A stretch of DNA of 64,000 nucleotides from Tridacna crocea. Its lineage: Eukaryota; Mollusca; Bivalvia; Cardiida; Cardiidae. Made by a program: the position numbers and the translations under genes. The stretch lies in the NCBI GenBank assembly GCA_943736015.1, contig OX031065.1:40624427-40688426 (forward strand), in the 5' to 3' direction. Of the stretch, positions 53,563 through 63,944 are shown in pieces; the stretch's first letter is position 1, and each line of letters begins with the position of its first letter. The notes beneath the pieces are model-generated. The model was not told the origin of the DNA. It made no database searches and saw only the letters and a list, made by a program, of their open reading frames with translations.

Positions 53563-53819
53563 TATGGCTTGGAACACGCGAAAAGGGTCATTCGAACATT
53601 TGTGTAAAGTGCCGTCTCGGATCAGCCTGCGCAGTACGCACAGGCTAATCCGAGACAACACTTTACAACTACATTAGATTTTGTGTTACAGTAGATTTGT
53701 TCAAAACAGAAAATTACATTAAAACGGAAAGTGGCATCTCGGATTAGCCTGCGAAGCCTAAATCCGGGACGACAGTTTAAAAAAATGTCCGAATGCCCTT
53801 TTTCGCGTGTTGCAAGCCA
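53563..53819. mobile_element. TH element
   Basis: TATGGCTTGGAACACGCGAA left and CGCGTGTTGCAAGCCAT right are inverted ends. First hairpin intact, second shortened (GCCTGCGAAGCC). Confidence 0.8.
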
Positions 53820-53911
53820 TCATGAAATATCTTCATAAGAACACTTTACAACAACAACAAATTTTACTTTTTTTTTTAAATTTCGAACATTTCAACAGCA
53901 ACAAAAAAAAT

Positions 53912-56216
53912 CAAGAGGACCATGATGGTCCTATATCGCTCACCCGAGTACCAAACAAAAAGGTCTACGATGAAGATAAATTTCAAAAGGCCAAATGATA
54001 ATGAAACAAGAGCGGCAAATTGTCGCAAGATATGCCCATCCCATCACCAGTTGTCAAGGAGGTATGATAATTACAAAGGCCAGATAAACGAACATGTTGA
54101 TCAAGTCTCTAATCAGTTTGACTTGAGACTTCAAAGCTCCATTCCGGACCAGCAAAAAATACAATAAAAATGAAGATCGAATGGGAATTGCTCAAAAACC
54201 GCTCTAGGTACTGTTCTTGCGCATAGTACCGGGAAATATAGCAACAAACATGCGTAGCAAGTTTGAAGTCCTTCTGACCCAAGATGACAAAGTTATATTC
54301 CAGACAAGCACTAAACACCGTAAAACTGACGATCGAAGGGAAATAATTCAAAACAGCATGAGGTAGAGTTAAAATGCTTGTGCACAACACTTCCAAATAT
54401 TGCAACAAACAAGCATACCGTATTTCAAGTCATTCCTACTTAAGATGACAAAGTTTTGCTCCGGACAAGCAAGAAATGCTATAAAAATGAAGGTCAAAGG
54501 GGGAATAACTCAAAATTCACGTTAGGAAGAGTTATCGTTCTTGTGCCTAGCACTTCGTAATTTTTAAATCATGCATACAAAATTTGAAGATGTTCAGGCT
54601 TGAGATGACAAGGTTATATTCCGGACAAGCAGAAAATGCTAAAGAAATGATGGTCAAAGGGAAATAACTCATAGACATTATGAAGTAGAGTTATGGTTCT
54701 TTCACAATGCATTCTGTATTATTGCAACAAACACAAAATGCCAAGTTTTAAGTCAATTGGACTGTAAATTATCCTCTGGACAAGAAGTTTTTCTACAGAA
54801 CTTTCTCATTCACGGGCAAATAACTCTTGTCGTTCTGGTCTGATTAGAACCATCAGCGAAGTCAGATATTCTAAATACATGTATTATAATCTTATATATT
54901 TTGACCAAGTTTGGTGCTGATTGGTTGATATTTAAAGATGCTAGAGTGTAAACAATGTCTAATATAGTAATTTTTATAATTCAAGGGCAAATAACTCCAC
55001 TCGTTCTGATTATACCCATTATTAAAGTCATCCTAGATCTTATAGTTATACATATTCTGACCAAGTTTGGTGCTGATTGGTTGATACTTATAGACCCTAG
55101 AGTGTAAACAAATATAGCAGTTTTTCTCATTTATGGGCAAAATCTCCACGTGAAATCCGAGACCAACAATATAGGGCTAATTTTCACACAAGGGCCATAA
55201 TTTGAAGTATTTAAGTAGAGGGCCACTATATGATACTACATCCCAACTATGTAAGCAATAGCCCTACGGTTTGCTACAAGAAGATTTTTAAAGACTTCCT
55301 TCTTTATCTCTATGTGAAATCCGAGAACCCACAACATAGGGCCATCTTCAACACAAGGGCCATAATTTGAAGTATTTTGGTAGAGGCTCACTAGATGATG
55401 CTACATGCCAAATATGAAAGCTCTAGCCCTTACGGTTTGGGACAAGAAGATTTTAATAGATTTCCTTCCTTATCTCTATGTGAAATCCGAGAACCCACAA
55501 CATGGGGCCATTTTCAACACTAGGGCCATAATTTGAAGTATTTAAGTAGAGGGCCACTATATGATACTACATCCCAACTATGTAAGCAATAGCCCTACGG
55601 TTTGCTACAAGAAGATTTTTAAAGACTTCCTTCTTTATCTCTATGTGAAATCCGAGAACCCACAACATAGGGCCATCTTCAACACAAGGGCCATAATTTG
55701 AAGTATTTTGGTAGAGGCCCACTAGATGATGCTACATGCCAAATATGAAAGCTCTAGCCCTTACGGTTTGGGACAAGAAGATTTTAATAGATTTCCTTCC
55801 TTATCTCTATGTGAAATCCGAGAACCCACAACATGGGGCCATTTTCAACACTAAGGGCCATAATTTGAAGTATTTTGGTAGAGGGCCACTAGATGATGCT
55901 ACATGCTAAATATAAAAGCTCTAGCCCTTACGATTTGGGACGAGGAGAATTTTAAAGTTTTTTCTTTCGGTTGCCATGGCAACCAGAGTTCTTCAAGGAA
56001 TTCAAATTTTTGAAGTATGCAGAAAGTGCATTACCTAAGGATTATTTCTGTGAAGTTTCATTGAAATCTGACCGGCAGCTTCAGAAGAGAAGATTTTTTT
56101 AGTAATTGTTTACGGATGGACAGACAGACGGACAGACAGACGGTGGACAACGACCGATCACTATAGCTCACCCTGAGCACTTTTTGAGCACTATGTGCTC
56201 AGGTGAGCTAAAAAAA
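53912..56216 (+). mobile_element. CTCACC-type mollusc repeat, long copy
   Basis: Begins AAGAGGACCATGATGGTCCT then TATCGCTCACCCGAG and ends GAGCACTATGTGCTCAGGTG then AGCTAAAAA. From 54000 to 54780 it repeats a phrase of about 150 bp (GATGACAAAGTTATATTCCG, GGACAAGCA). From 55150 to 55930 it repeats units of about 165 bp (CTCTATGTGAAATCCGAGA). No conserved frame. The class is unknown to me, though the ends are widespread in mollusc genomes. Confidence 0.65.
55203..55864. repeat. 331-bp direct duplication inside the CTCACC element
   Basis: 55203-55533 and 55534-55864 agree at all but about two positions, while each half (about 165 bp) is only moderately similar to the other. This is a recent unit duplication. 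Confidence 0.85.
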
Positions 56217-56635
56217 TAATAATTACAACGACAACAAAATTTTCTCTTATTTTTTTTACATTCGAACATTACAACAACAACAACAACAACCATAAATCAA
56301 AGTACTGAAAGTACTGTTGGAAGGCGAGTCTAGAATATACATGTATGTATTTAGAACATATTGAAATACATTTTCCTGTACTTAAATCGCCTCTCCTGAT
56401 ACAGCAAAGTCTACAGAGTTGTGCAATGTTCCTGTGCAATGAAGACCAGTTTACCATCCTGAGTTTTAACAAATTTTTGAAGAAGGCTTGTGAAAATATG
56501 TTGAAAAAAATTAAAACGAATGGACTTTTCTGAAACTCTTTTCCATTTCATTTGAAGGAAAAGTTTTATGTGATAGCAAAGAGTTTTAATTTGCTGTTAC
56601 CCGTATATGTTTTTACGTTGTATAGAAACTTAGAT
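56217..56635. other. No recognised gene
   Basis: CAACAA-rich spacer. The open frames at 56269-56533 show no domain. Confidence 0.4.
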
Positions 56636-56860
56636 CTAACCCTCTATTACCCCAATAATGAGTTTAAAAGGTCTAGGAAGAAGGCTTGAGAACTTTTGGT
56701 CTGAAATTGAGAATACGGTGCTAATTGACATTTTTTCCTTTTCCTAAAATGTCTTCCATCCTATTTCATACAGGTTCCATCAATGGTGCCAGATCAAAAA
56801 GTTGCTACCTGAAAATGCATTCAATTTTGGAAAGTCTGAATTCTTTTCTTCGTGTAAAGA
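56636..56860 (+). mobile_element. PBM1-like, strongly diverged
   Basis: CCTCTATTACCCCAATAATG left and TTTTTCCTTTTCCTAAAATG as the right hairpin arm only. Confidence 0.35.
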
Positions 56861-57116
56861 GTCAAGAAAGTTTCTCCTTGTTTTTAAATGGCCTCTTTCT
56901 CAGGATTGTTAAAACTGTACATGATAGGGTATAGTAAATGATTAAAGAATAGTTTGTGCTTGAAAATGCAATCAGTTTTGATAGATCTAAAACTGTAACT
57001 CTGTAATGAGATGGTTAATTTCTTGAAAGTCTTTACCATTTTATTCCATGGATAATTTTATTGAGAGAGCAAAGAGTTTTAGAAAGGTACATTTTAGAGT
57101 ATAGAAACTGAGATTC

Positions 57117-57248
57117 AGCCTTTTACATCACAATACTGACTTTCAACAATGTTGAAGAAGAGGCCTTTCAAAGCATTGTAGGAAAAGTGGCAAATAATGA
57201 TAATCAACCTTTTGTTTGACTTTCCTACAATGTTTTCCATCTTAGTAA
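57117..57248 (+). mobile_element. PBM1-like, diverged, truncated
   Basis: GCATTGTAGGAAAAGTGG...CTTTCCTACAATGTTTTCC retains paired outer arms with a lost core. Confidence 0.5.
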
Positions 57249-57475
57249 CCCTTTACAAAACCCTTCAGAAAATAACAAAAAATTAGGGCCGTCTACATTA
57301 AAGCAATTAGCAGATAATAAGTTAAGAGCAGCTGAAAATGGGCCGTTTTGCTGGGAAAAAGTACAAAACATAGTGGTAAAAAGAGAAAATACTCGTGACT
57401 AGCGTTTTTTTCCTTTTCCAAAAGTATTTTGAAACTTTTTTTCCCTTGAGGTTGTCAAAATTTCAGTGTCGTTCA
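57247..57475 (-). mobile_element. PBM1, diverged full length
   Basis: AACCCTTTACAAAACCCTTC, GAAAATACTCGTGACTAGCG hairpin, CCCTTGAGGTTGTCAAAAT right side. Confidence 0.6.
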
Positions 57476-57594
57476 GTTAAAAGGCCTTTTTTTTTATCTG
57501 TTTACCATTTTATTTGAAATATACTTTATCAAGACTGAAAAAGACTTTCAAAACAAACGACTTTCAATGTTCTAAACGGAGATTTAACATTTAG

Positions 57595-57745
57595 ATTACA
57601 ATACATGTGCTGGATTTTAATGACCTTAAAGAATGGGGCTTTTTAGAAAGGGAGGGGTATTTTGAAAGCATGCAGGAACATGAGAAAATACTGGCAACGA
57701 ATATTTTCTCCGTTTTGCGCAATGTTTACCATCCTATTAAGAATA
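57595..57745 (+). mobile_element. PBM1-like, diverged
   Basis: GAGAAAATACTGGCAACGAA and TATTTTCTCCGTTTTGCGCA keep the hairpin. The ends are gone. Confidence 0.45.
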
Positions 57746-57759
57746 ACCAACCAACATCA

Positions 57760-58439
57760 ATTGACGGTTGACTTCTTAGGTCCTATGAGGAACGTCAGAA
57801 GGTGTTCTTCGTTTATACGATTCTTGTAATCTATGACTCTGTCAACTCTTATACTAGAGTGTTGGATTGATGAAAATGGCATTTTACATCTCGGGAAAAA
57901 ATGCTTAATTATTGCAACCTCACTCTGGGCTGTTTTGGTCGGGTTATTACAATACAGCTAATCCGACATAAGATTGCATATTCTGTGCAGACTATAGAAT
58001 CGTCTGCCTTGTCTTCAAAAGAGACAGGCGTAATAAACGATTTAAGGGTTGACATTAACGCTTGTCTTTCATTAATCCCGCGTAACCGGAATGTACGTTC
58101 AGCTTGTCGGCAAACATGAAAACAAAATGATTGCCAACTCGTCAATATTGAGATACACCCTTTTCCTTTTTTCGTCAAAAATATATCGTGCACAGTTAAC
58201 AGATACAGGCCCTTGGTCCGTGTTCTTAGAAAATCATGAACACGTCCGATGCACTCTAGGACAGTGGGATTCTCCCTGTCAAGTTAATTTTATCATTGTG
58301 TTATTCAGTTTTGGAAAAAAAGTGTTTAGTTGAAGGAAATTCTTTCGAGGAAAATAAATGGGAATATATAAGGTAAAGATTTCAGTTCTAATAATGACGG
58401 AGGTAAGTGATTATGATAACAATTAATTGCGATAAGCGT
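57760..58439. other. No recognised gene
   Basis: Open frames on both strands at 57901-58333 overlap and show no domain or splice pairs. Confidence 0.4.
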
Positions 58440-58687
58440 TTATTCTTTACCTGACAAAGAAATTTCAGACTAAGTTGAAATTGAAAGCACTGATTCATAC
58501 AGATGACAAATTCAGGGTGGCCCAAATTAGCGACGAAATTTGTTCTTGATAGGGTAGAAACATTGTGGTAAAATGAAAAAGAAAAAAAAAAAAAAATGCC
58601 GGTTTCCGATTGTAATTTCCCCTCTCCTCTCTATGTTTTTAAAAGTTTGATTTTCAGAGTCGTTTCAAGTGAGCGGTAAAGGGTTAA
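58440..58687 (-). mobile_element. PBM1 with A-rich expansion
   Basis: TTCTTTACCTGACAAAGAAA left, GAGCGGTAAAGGGTTAA right. A poly-A tract (15 A) sits where the left hairpin arm should be. Confidence 0.7.
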
Positions 58688-58689
58688 AT

Positions 58690-60227
58690 ATTTATTAATA
58701 ATTACTGAACGTTAAGCAACGTGACGACCAAAAGAAGAAGTTAAAATTCTTTGCATGTCAAAACGTTTATAGATCATGTTATTGTCATTTTTGATAAAGT
58801 AAAATCCGATCATACTCGTATATAAGGAAAGACGCGATCAGACTGGAACCCAGGCTATACATCGGTACCTTATACTGACCAGAACTACTTCGAAATGACA
58901 CATATTGTGATTTCAACTGATAAACCCTTTTCTTTTCACGGGTCTCCGGAATCAAAACTCGGCCACGCCGATGCATAACAATAACCTAGTCATTGATCAT
59001 AAAGTCAAGCACAACTTTGATAAAAGAAAAATATCTCTTTGAAAGAGAAAATTTTGTTTAAACACTTGATGATTCAAAGGAATTTATTTCATTGAAATTT
59101 TATTTCTCACAAAGACAGAATAAGGTTGCTAACAGAGGAAAGGGGTCTATCAGCGATACGTCATTCAAAGAAGCTATCCGATTGGTTAGTTCTGTGATCG
59201 TAAATTTACATGTACGATCCCACTGGTTAGTTGTTTATGCGTTGTGAAGTGGAAGTAGGTCCGAATGACGTCATGTTAGTAGCTTTCGATTGGCTTATAA
59301 TAGCTATGGTTTATTTGTTGCTGTAGCAGCATGATTGTATCAATGAACTCATCCAAAGTATTTTGCATTTGCCAAAAACGATTCTTTTTACAAATTCGAT
59401 TTCATTCCTTCTAGAAACTTGAAGTTTTTTCTTGCTGTTCTGATTAAATTTACAATGGTCTCGACATTATTTTCTTCTAATGTACTCGAGAAGTATCGCA
59501 CTATTTGAAAGGCGTTTTGATAATGCTGTTCAGAGGCATTTTCAGCAAGCTGCCGAGCGTTGACATATGAAGGCGAGAATGAAAATCTCGCCTTCCAAAA
59601 ACAACAATTTTACCTTTTCAAAGTGTTTTAATTTGACCTAGAATATCTGAAATACTGTTTTTTGATCTGCAGCTTAATTTCTAAAATAAGACATACCATT
59701 TGGAAGTGCTTCCGGGTCGTAGTTGTCAAGATAGCTTCTTTAAAAAGTTGACACCAAAACCGTCTGTCGAATTCTTTTTTTCAGAACTAAATTGAAGGAC
59801 GAGTCTTAAATATGTTTCAAGTGTTGATTTCATATGATTGTTCCATGGGAACTGAGTGCAGGTTCGTTATTTCCTTGAAAATTATTTTGTGACCATGGGC
59901 ACATGAAAAAAACATTGTCTATAACAGAAAGAGCTCTTTTGTCACTGTGGTTCAAGGCCGGTCGAGTGTCTTTCGATTAGAAACGCGAAAGATTCAAATG
60001 TTGCGGTGCCATTTATTTAACTTAAGTGACACTAGACACATGTTGGCAAAAAAGGGGGGGACAGACCTGAATTTGCCAGAGGGCCAGAGATATAATGTTC
60101 ATTCTATTTAAATTGTAGCAAAAAAGCAAGGACGTGACACTATAAATATCTAAATGAATTATCGGAAAGCGTATCCAAGGTCAAATTCAAACGCATATGG
60201 AAACTGGGTGCATATTAACCAACCATT
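58690..60227. other. Mostly unique sequence; one perfect hairpin
   Basis: GAAGGCGAGA and TCTCGCCTTC (59568-59598) form a 10-bp stem. No exon recognised. Confidence 0.4.
59175..59305 (+). promoter_or_regulatory. Possible promoter region
   Basis: GATTGG (inverted CCAAT) at 59180 and 59288, a perfect CRE TGACGTCA at 59266-59273, and TATAA at 59296. It lies about 2 kb upstream of the CRAL-TRIO exon on the same strand. Motif co-occurrence only; such motifs also occur in MITEs of this window. Confidence 0.25.
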
Positions 60228-60370
60228 TTTAGACTGTTCTTTGTTTTACTCTCAATAGTTTTCTAAATTTGAAAGTGACACAACGTCTGATTGGCTAAAC
60301 CAATCAGAGTTTAGCATATCAGAAGGTGTGTTTACTTTCGAAATCTATACTTAGACTAATGATCAGTATA
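60228..60370. mobile_element. GATTGGCTAAACC hairpin element
   Basis: CTGATTGGCTAAACCAATCA is self-complementary, with outer arms CTAAATTTGAAAGTGACACA and GTGTGTTTACTTTCGAAATC. Confidence 0.7.
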
Positions 60371-60602
60371 TACTCAAATATCAACTGCTCACTCACTGGA
60401 CTTGTATTGAGCTAAGGTTTGTGCAGATTGTGTAAAATGAAAAATAAATCAAGTGTTGCCAAAACAGCAATGGTTTAAAGACGGCGACACAAATTGAGAT
60501 TTATAACCGCGGTGCTCATTTTTAGACTTTCATGTGGGAGAGTAGACTCGGGAATCCATTATACAACACACGAGAGTACCTTGACTCTTTCAGTGCAAAA
60601 CA

Positions 60603-60790
60603 TTTAACCCTTTACCACACAATCCCGAGTTAAAACGACCAGGAGGAAACAGTCCTTAGAAAACCTCGTGGAAAAAATGAGAAAATAACAAGCATTTTCT
60701 CATTTTACCACAAGATTTTCTACATTTTCACACATAATAAAAATCAGTTCAGCCACATTTCAGCTGCAACATGATAAAAGCTTGAAGCAT
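60603..60790 (+). mobile_element. PBM1, 3'-truncated
   Basis: TTAACCCTTTACCACACAAT left. Shortened hairpin GAGAAAATAACAAGCATTTT. R side lost after TTCAGCTGCAACATG. Confidence 0.75.
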
Positions 60791-60795
60791 TAAAG

Positions 60796-60991
60796 TCTAC
60801 CTCCAAGTTGACCATGTCTGCCATGTTATTATTTTTAATGATCACCGTGTCATACAAACATTACAGTCAACCTCCAAGTTGACCATGTCTGCCATTTTCT
60901 AATGATCACCGTGTCATACAAACATTACAGTCAACCTCCAAGTTGACCATGTCTGCCATTTTCTAATGATCACCGTGTCATACAAACATTA
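60796..60991. repeat. 64-bp tandem triplication
   Basis: Three copies of CAACCTCCAAGTTGACCATG...GTGTCATACAAACATTAC. The last two are identical over about 62 bp; the first has a 7-bp insertion. Confidence 0.9.
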
Positions 60992-61107
60992 CGAAAGGAG
61001 ACGTATTCAATTTGAGCACTTGCGTTAAATGATTAAAATTCATGGGAAATTTTAACACAGCAATGTCGGTCATTTTTAATGTGCGTTACTGTATAAGTTC
61101 ATATCAG

Positions 61108-61233
61108 ACTTTTGCGTAAACTGTTGTCCCGGATCAGCCTGCGCGGACTGCGTAGGCTTATCCGAGACGGCACTTTAAGTAAACATTAGATTTTCAGTCC
61201 TGAAGCAGACTTGTGTGAAACAGAAAATCACAC
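61108..61233. mobile_element. TH element, left half
   Basis: TTGCGTAAACTGTTGTCCCG, hairpin GATCAGCCTGCGCGGACTGC, then the ACATTAGATTTTCAG spacer. The second hairpin is absent. Confidence 0.7.
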
Positions 61234-61247
61234 CGTCACAATCTTGT

Positions 61248-61304
61248 AATCAGCATTTTCTTCTCTTCCCACAATGTTCTTACTCTTCCAAAAAGTAATT
61301 TCAG
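61248..61304 (+). mobile_element. PBM1 fragment next to the CRAL-TRIO exon
   Basis: ATCAGCATTTTCTTCTCTTC then CCACAATGTTCTTACTCTTC resembles the right hairpin arm and start of the R side. It ends in AATTTCAG, about 20 bp before the exon. Confidence 0.55.
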
Positions 61305-61325
61305 GTTCTATATCTTTTCACAGTA

Positions 61326-61479
61326 ATGGCAGACGAAAAGACATACACCTGTTCGCTCGACCAATGCAGTTTACAAAAAGCCAAAAAGGAACTACACGAG
61401 GACCCAAAAGAAACACTTGGTGTGTTGAAGACATTCCGAGATTGGATACACCAACAGAACTGGTTAAAAACACCGACAG
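61326..61479 (+). CDS. First coding exon of a CRAL-TRIO (alpha-tocopherol transfer protein / clavesin-like) protein
   Basis: The exon encodes 51 residues beginning MADEKTYTCSLDQCSLQKAK and continuing KELHEDPKETLGVLKTFRDW then IHQQNWLKTPT. The spacing L..AK.EL.EDP......L..FR.WI..Q..L...TD is the start of the CRAL-TRIO N-terminal domain, found in cytosolic carriers of hydrophobic ligands (tocopherol, retinal, phosphoinositides). A good acceptor (ATCTTTTCACAG, AG at 61322-61323) lies two bases before the ATG and the exon ends at G|GTAAGT (phase 1; the split codon begins with G, fitting the expected Asp). The ATG is the only in-frame start after the acceptor. The lipid-binding domain (FLLRFLRAR-type and later) must be in downstream exons, which I do not see before 64000. 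The ligand cannot be told from this exon. Confidence 0.75.
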
Positions 61480-61532
61480 GTAAGTGGGTTTGTTTTCTTA
61501 TAAGTTATTATATTTGATGGTCGGTTGATCGG

Positions 61533-61720
61533 GTGTTTGGTTGGTTGGCTGGTTGGCTGGCTGACTGGTTGGTTGGTTAGTTGGTTGGTTGTTAGGTTCA
61601 TTGGTTAGTTGTTTGTTTGATTGGTTGGTTGATTCGTTTGATGGAAGGATGGATGGATGGATGGATGGATGGGCTGGTGGGTGGGTGTGTGAGTGGGTGG
61701 ATGGAAAGACGGACAGATGG
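61533..61720. repeat. (GGTT)n to (GGAT)n compound microsatellite
   Basis: GGTTGGTTGGCTGGTTGGCT at the left grades into GGATGGATGGATGGATGG and GTGGGTGGGTGTGTGAGTGG. Confidence 0.9.
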
Positions 61721-61910
61721 GTAGTAACTGTGTACATTCCTCTGTACAGGGAATAAACGTTGTAATAGAAATCGTAATAGGGAAATACTGATCAAGGACT
61801 GATAACGAATTTTGCCAATCTGATCTTTATTTTCTCCTCCAATACGAGGGTATGGAGTCTACCTGTTTTTTTGTTTGTTTGTTTATTATATACGAGATGT
61901 GAAAATATTT

Positions 61911-61967
61911 CGCCGGTTTACATCCAAAACAACTACAGCATGAAACAAGCTGTAATTACGAAGATTT
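61911..61967. repeat. GTCGGTTTACTTC hairpin repeat, half copy
   Basis: TTTCGCCGGTTTACATCCAA then AACTACAGCATGAAACAAGC. It is cut by the adjacent PBM1. Confidence 0.45.
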
Positions 61968-61972
61968 GTTTA

Positions 61973-62199
61973 TTTTTTACCAAACATCAAAATTTTACAC
62001 TTGTCCAAATTGAAAGCCTTTGCAGACGATAAGATAAAAGTAACTCATAAATTATTGTTTTTTTTCCCAGCAGGTTAGAAAGCACTGTGGGAAAAGGAGA
62101 AAATACCGCTTACCAGCATTTTCTCCTTTTCCCACAATGTTTTCAAAGGGCTTCTATTTCAGGGTCGTTAAAGCCAGGGATTGCTTGGTAAAGGGTTAA
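61973..62199 (-). mobile_element. PBM1, full copy
   Basis: TTTTTTACCAAACATCAAAA left, TTGGTAAAGGGTTAA right. Left hairpin arm GAAAATACCGCTTACCAGC has two unpaired changes. Confidence 0.85.
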
Positions 62200-62420
62200 T
62201 TGTTAAAAAATACTTAAAAATGAAAATTAGAAAGAACATGTGCTGTAACACTGGTTCGAGTCATGTTTCTTTTTTTTCTTACCAGACAGTTAACTTTACT
62301 GAATAATGCGACGTTAACTTTACTGAATAATGCGACATGACGACATTTTTCTCAGTAATGACAAAGCACAAAATAGACGATTTTTTTTCTTTACTGCAGA
62401 CATGCTGTCAAAACAAAAAC

Positions 62421-62862
62421 TAAACCTTTGGCTGCTGAGCGCAAATAGCTGACCTCTTGAGGACAGTATAGATCAAGATCAGACTGCACAGAAACTGTCT
62501 GATCCTGGATCTATTCGATAATTGGAGTGCAACACGCGAAAAGGGTCATTCGGACATTTGCGTAAAGTGTCGTCTCTGATCAGCGTCTGCAGTCCGCACA
62601 GGCTAATCCTAAACGACACTTTCCGATTTTATGTGATTTTCTGTTTTACGAAAGTCTACTGTAGCACAAAATCTAATGTAGTCGTAAAGTGCCGTCTCGG
62701 ATTAGCCTGCGCGGACTGCACAGGCTAATCCGAGACGACACTTTACGCAAATGTCCGAATGCACCTTTTCGCGTGTTGCACTCCAAGACATAACTTTGAA
62801 ACAACAATATTTGGGTTATTAATATCGAACTGATAAGTTTATTTTGGTATTTAGAAGGATAA
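62421..62862 (+). mobile_element. PBM2 interrupted by a TH element
   Basis: Left part AACCTTTGGCTGCTGAGC...TCTGATCCTGGATCTATTCG; right part ACATAACTTTGAAACAACAA...TTAGAAGGATAAGG. The order matches the intact copy at 12322-12534 read in reverse. Confidence 0.75.
62519..62787. mobile_element. TH element nested in PBM2
   Basis: Ends ATTGGAGTGCAACACGCGAA and CGCGTGTTGCACTCCAA; both hairpins well formed. It is the closest relative of the copy at 14217-14488. Confidence 0.85.
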
Positions 62863-62879
62863 GGAAAAGACGAAAATAA

Positions 62880-63081
62880 TTAACCTTTGAGCAGCAGACT
62901 CAAAATTGTTGCTTATGCAAAATCTGAAACTACAAAACATACAGTCAGATCTTTAATCATAAACTGTTCGACATACCCGGAGTTCTTGCAAGTCAAAATT
63001 AGCTTCGCTATCGCAATCTCCAAGCTATATTTACTGACTATAAAAAGGTTCATTTTATCTTTTAATAGCTCTAAGGGTTAA
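62880..63081 (+). mobile_element. PBM2, diverged, chained
   Basis: TTAACCTTTGAGCAGCAGAC left; AATCTGAAACTACAAAACAT hairpin remnant; right end CTCTAAGGGTTAA. Confidence 0.6.
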
Positions 63082-63292
63082 CCCATTTCCTGTTAGAAAA
63101 CTTACTATGTAACTTTTAAGCCAACGGTAAGAAAAAGAAAAATGCTATTTCTAACTAATTTTTTTAAAGAAATAGTATCTCCTAATCGCACAGTGTAGAT
63201 CCAAGATCAGACTTCACGTTCTGTGCAGTCTGATCTTAATCTACACTGTCTGCAAAAGGTCAGCGAGTCGCGCTTAAAAGACTAAAGATTAA
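63078..63292 (-). mobile_element. PBM2, chained
   Basis: Left TTAA is shared with the preceding PBM2. Hairpin GATCAGACTTCACGTTCTGT with its inverse; right AGACTAAAGATTAA shared with the next PBM1. Confidence 0.8.
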
Positions 63293-63519
63293 CCTTTTAC
63301 CAAACGACAAAATTTTAGACCGGTCCAAATTGAAAGTACTTGCAGACGACAAAATAAACGTAACTTAGAAATAAAATTTGTTTCCAGCATGATAAAAACA
63401 TTGTCGGAAAAGGACAAAAAAAATGCTGGTAACCAGCATTTTCTCTTTTCCCACAATGTTTTCAAAAGGTTTCTATCCTAGGGTCTTAAAAACCCAGGGA
63501 TTATCTAGTAAGGGTTTAG
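63289..63519 (-). mobile_element. PBM1, chained
   Basis: TTAACCTTTTACCAAACGAC left; hairpin AAAAATGCTGGTAACCAGCA with left-arm A-rich change; right end decayed (AGTAAGGGTTTAG). Confidence 0.85.
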
Positions 63520-63633
63520 ACAACCCTGATAAATCTTCATAATTGCAATAAACCTTACCATCCGCATTGATGAAATAAGTATCCTTTGCGAATGGTGTAC
63601 ACAAGATCAGACTGTATGTAACGACTATAATGT

Positions 63634-63860
63634 AACGGTTTATAAAACGACAATATTTTAGAATGGTCCCAATTGAATGCATTTGCAGACGACAAAATAG
63701 AAGTGACTGAAAAATTGAAATTTGTTCTGGGAAGGGTAGAAAATACTTTGGGAAAAGGAGAAAATGCTGGTTACCAGCATTTTCTCCTTTTCCCACAGTG
63801 TTTTCAAAAGGCTTTTCTCTCAGGGGCGTCAAAAGTAGGGATTGTGTGGTAATGGGTTAA
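63634..63860 (-). mobile_element. PBM1, full copy
   Basis: AACGGTTTATAAAACGACAA left (R end mutated), perfect hairpin core, GTGTGGTAATGGGTTAA right. Confidence 0.85.
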
Positions 63861-63892
63861 GAGCCCATATTGGTGAGTGATTAATTTTGTGC

Positions 63893-63940
63893 AGGCGGCC
63901 CGGTAGCTCGGCCGGTAGAGCACTTGCTCTGTATAACAAG
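63893..63940 (+). mobile_element. tRNA-like SINE head
   Basis: GGCCCGGTAGCTCGGCCGGT then AGAGCACTTGCTC resembles a tRNA D-arm and anticodon stem. The T-arm is missing and a PBM2-like piece follows at once, so it is not a functional tRNA. Confidence 0.5.
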
Positions 63941-63944
63941 CTGT

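Noticed and set aside
54109-54408. 99-codon minus-strand frame
   Set aside because: Lies within the repeated units of the CTCACC element and is not preserved between units.
63893-63940. Functional tRNA gene
   Set aside because: Only the D-arm and anticodon-stem-like part is present; the T-arm and acceptor stem are missing.
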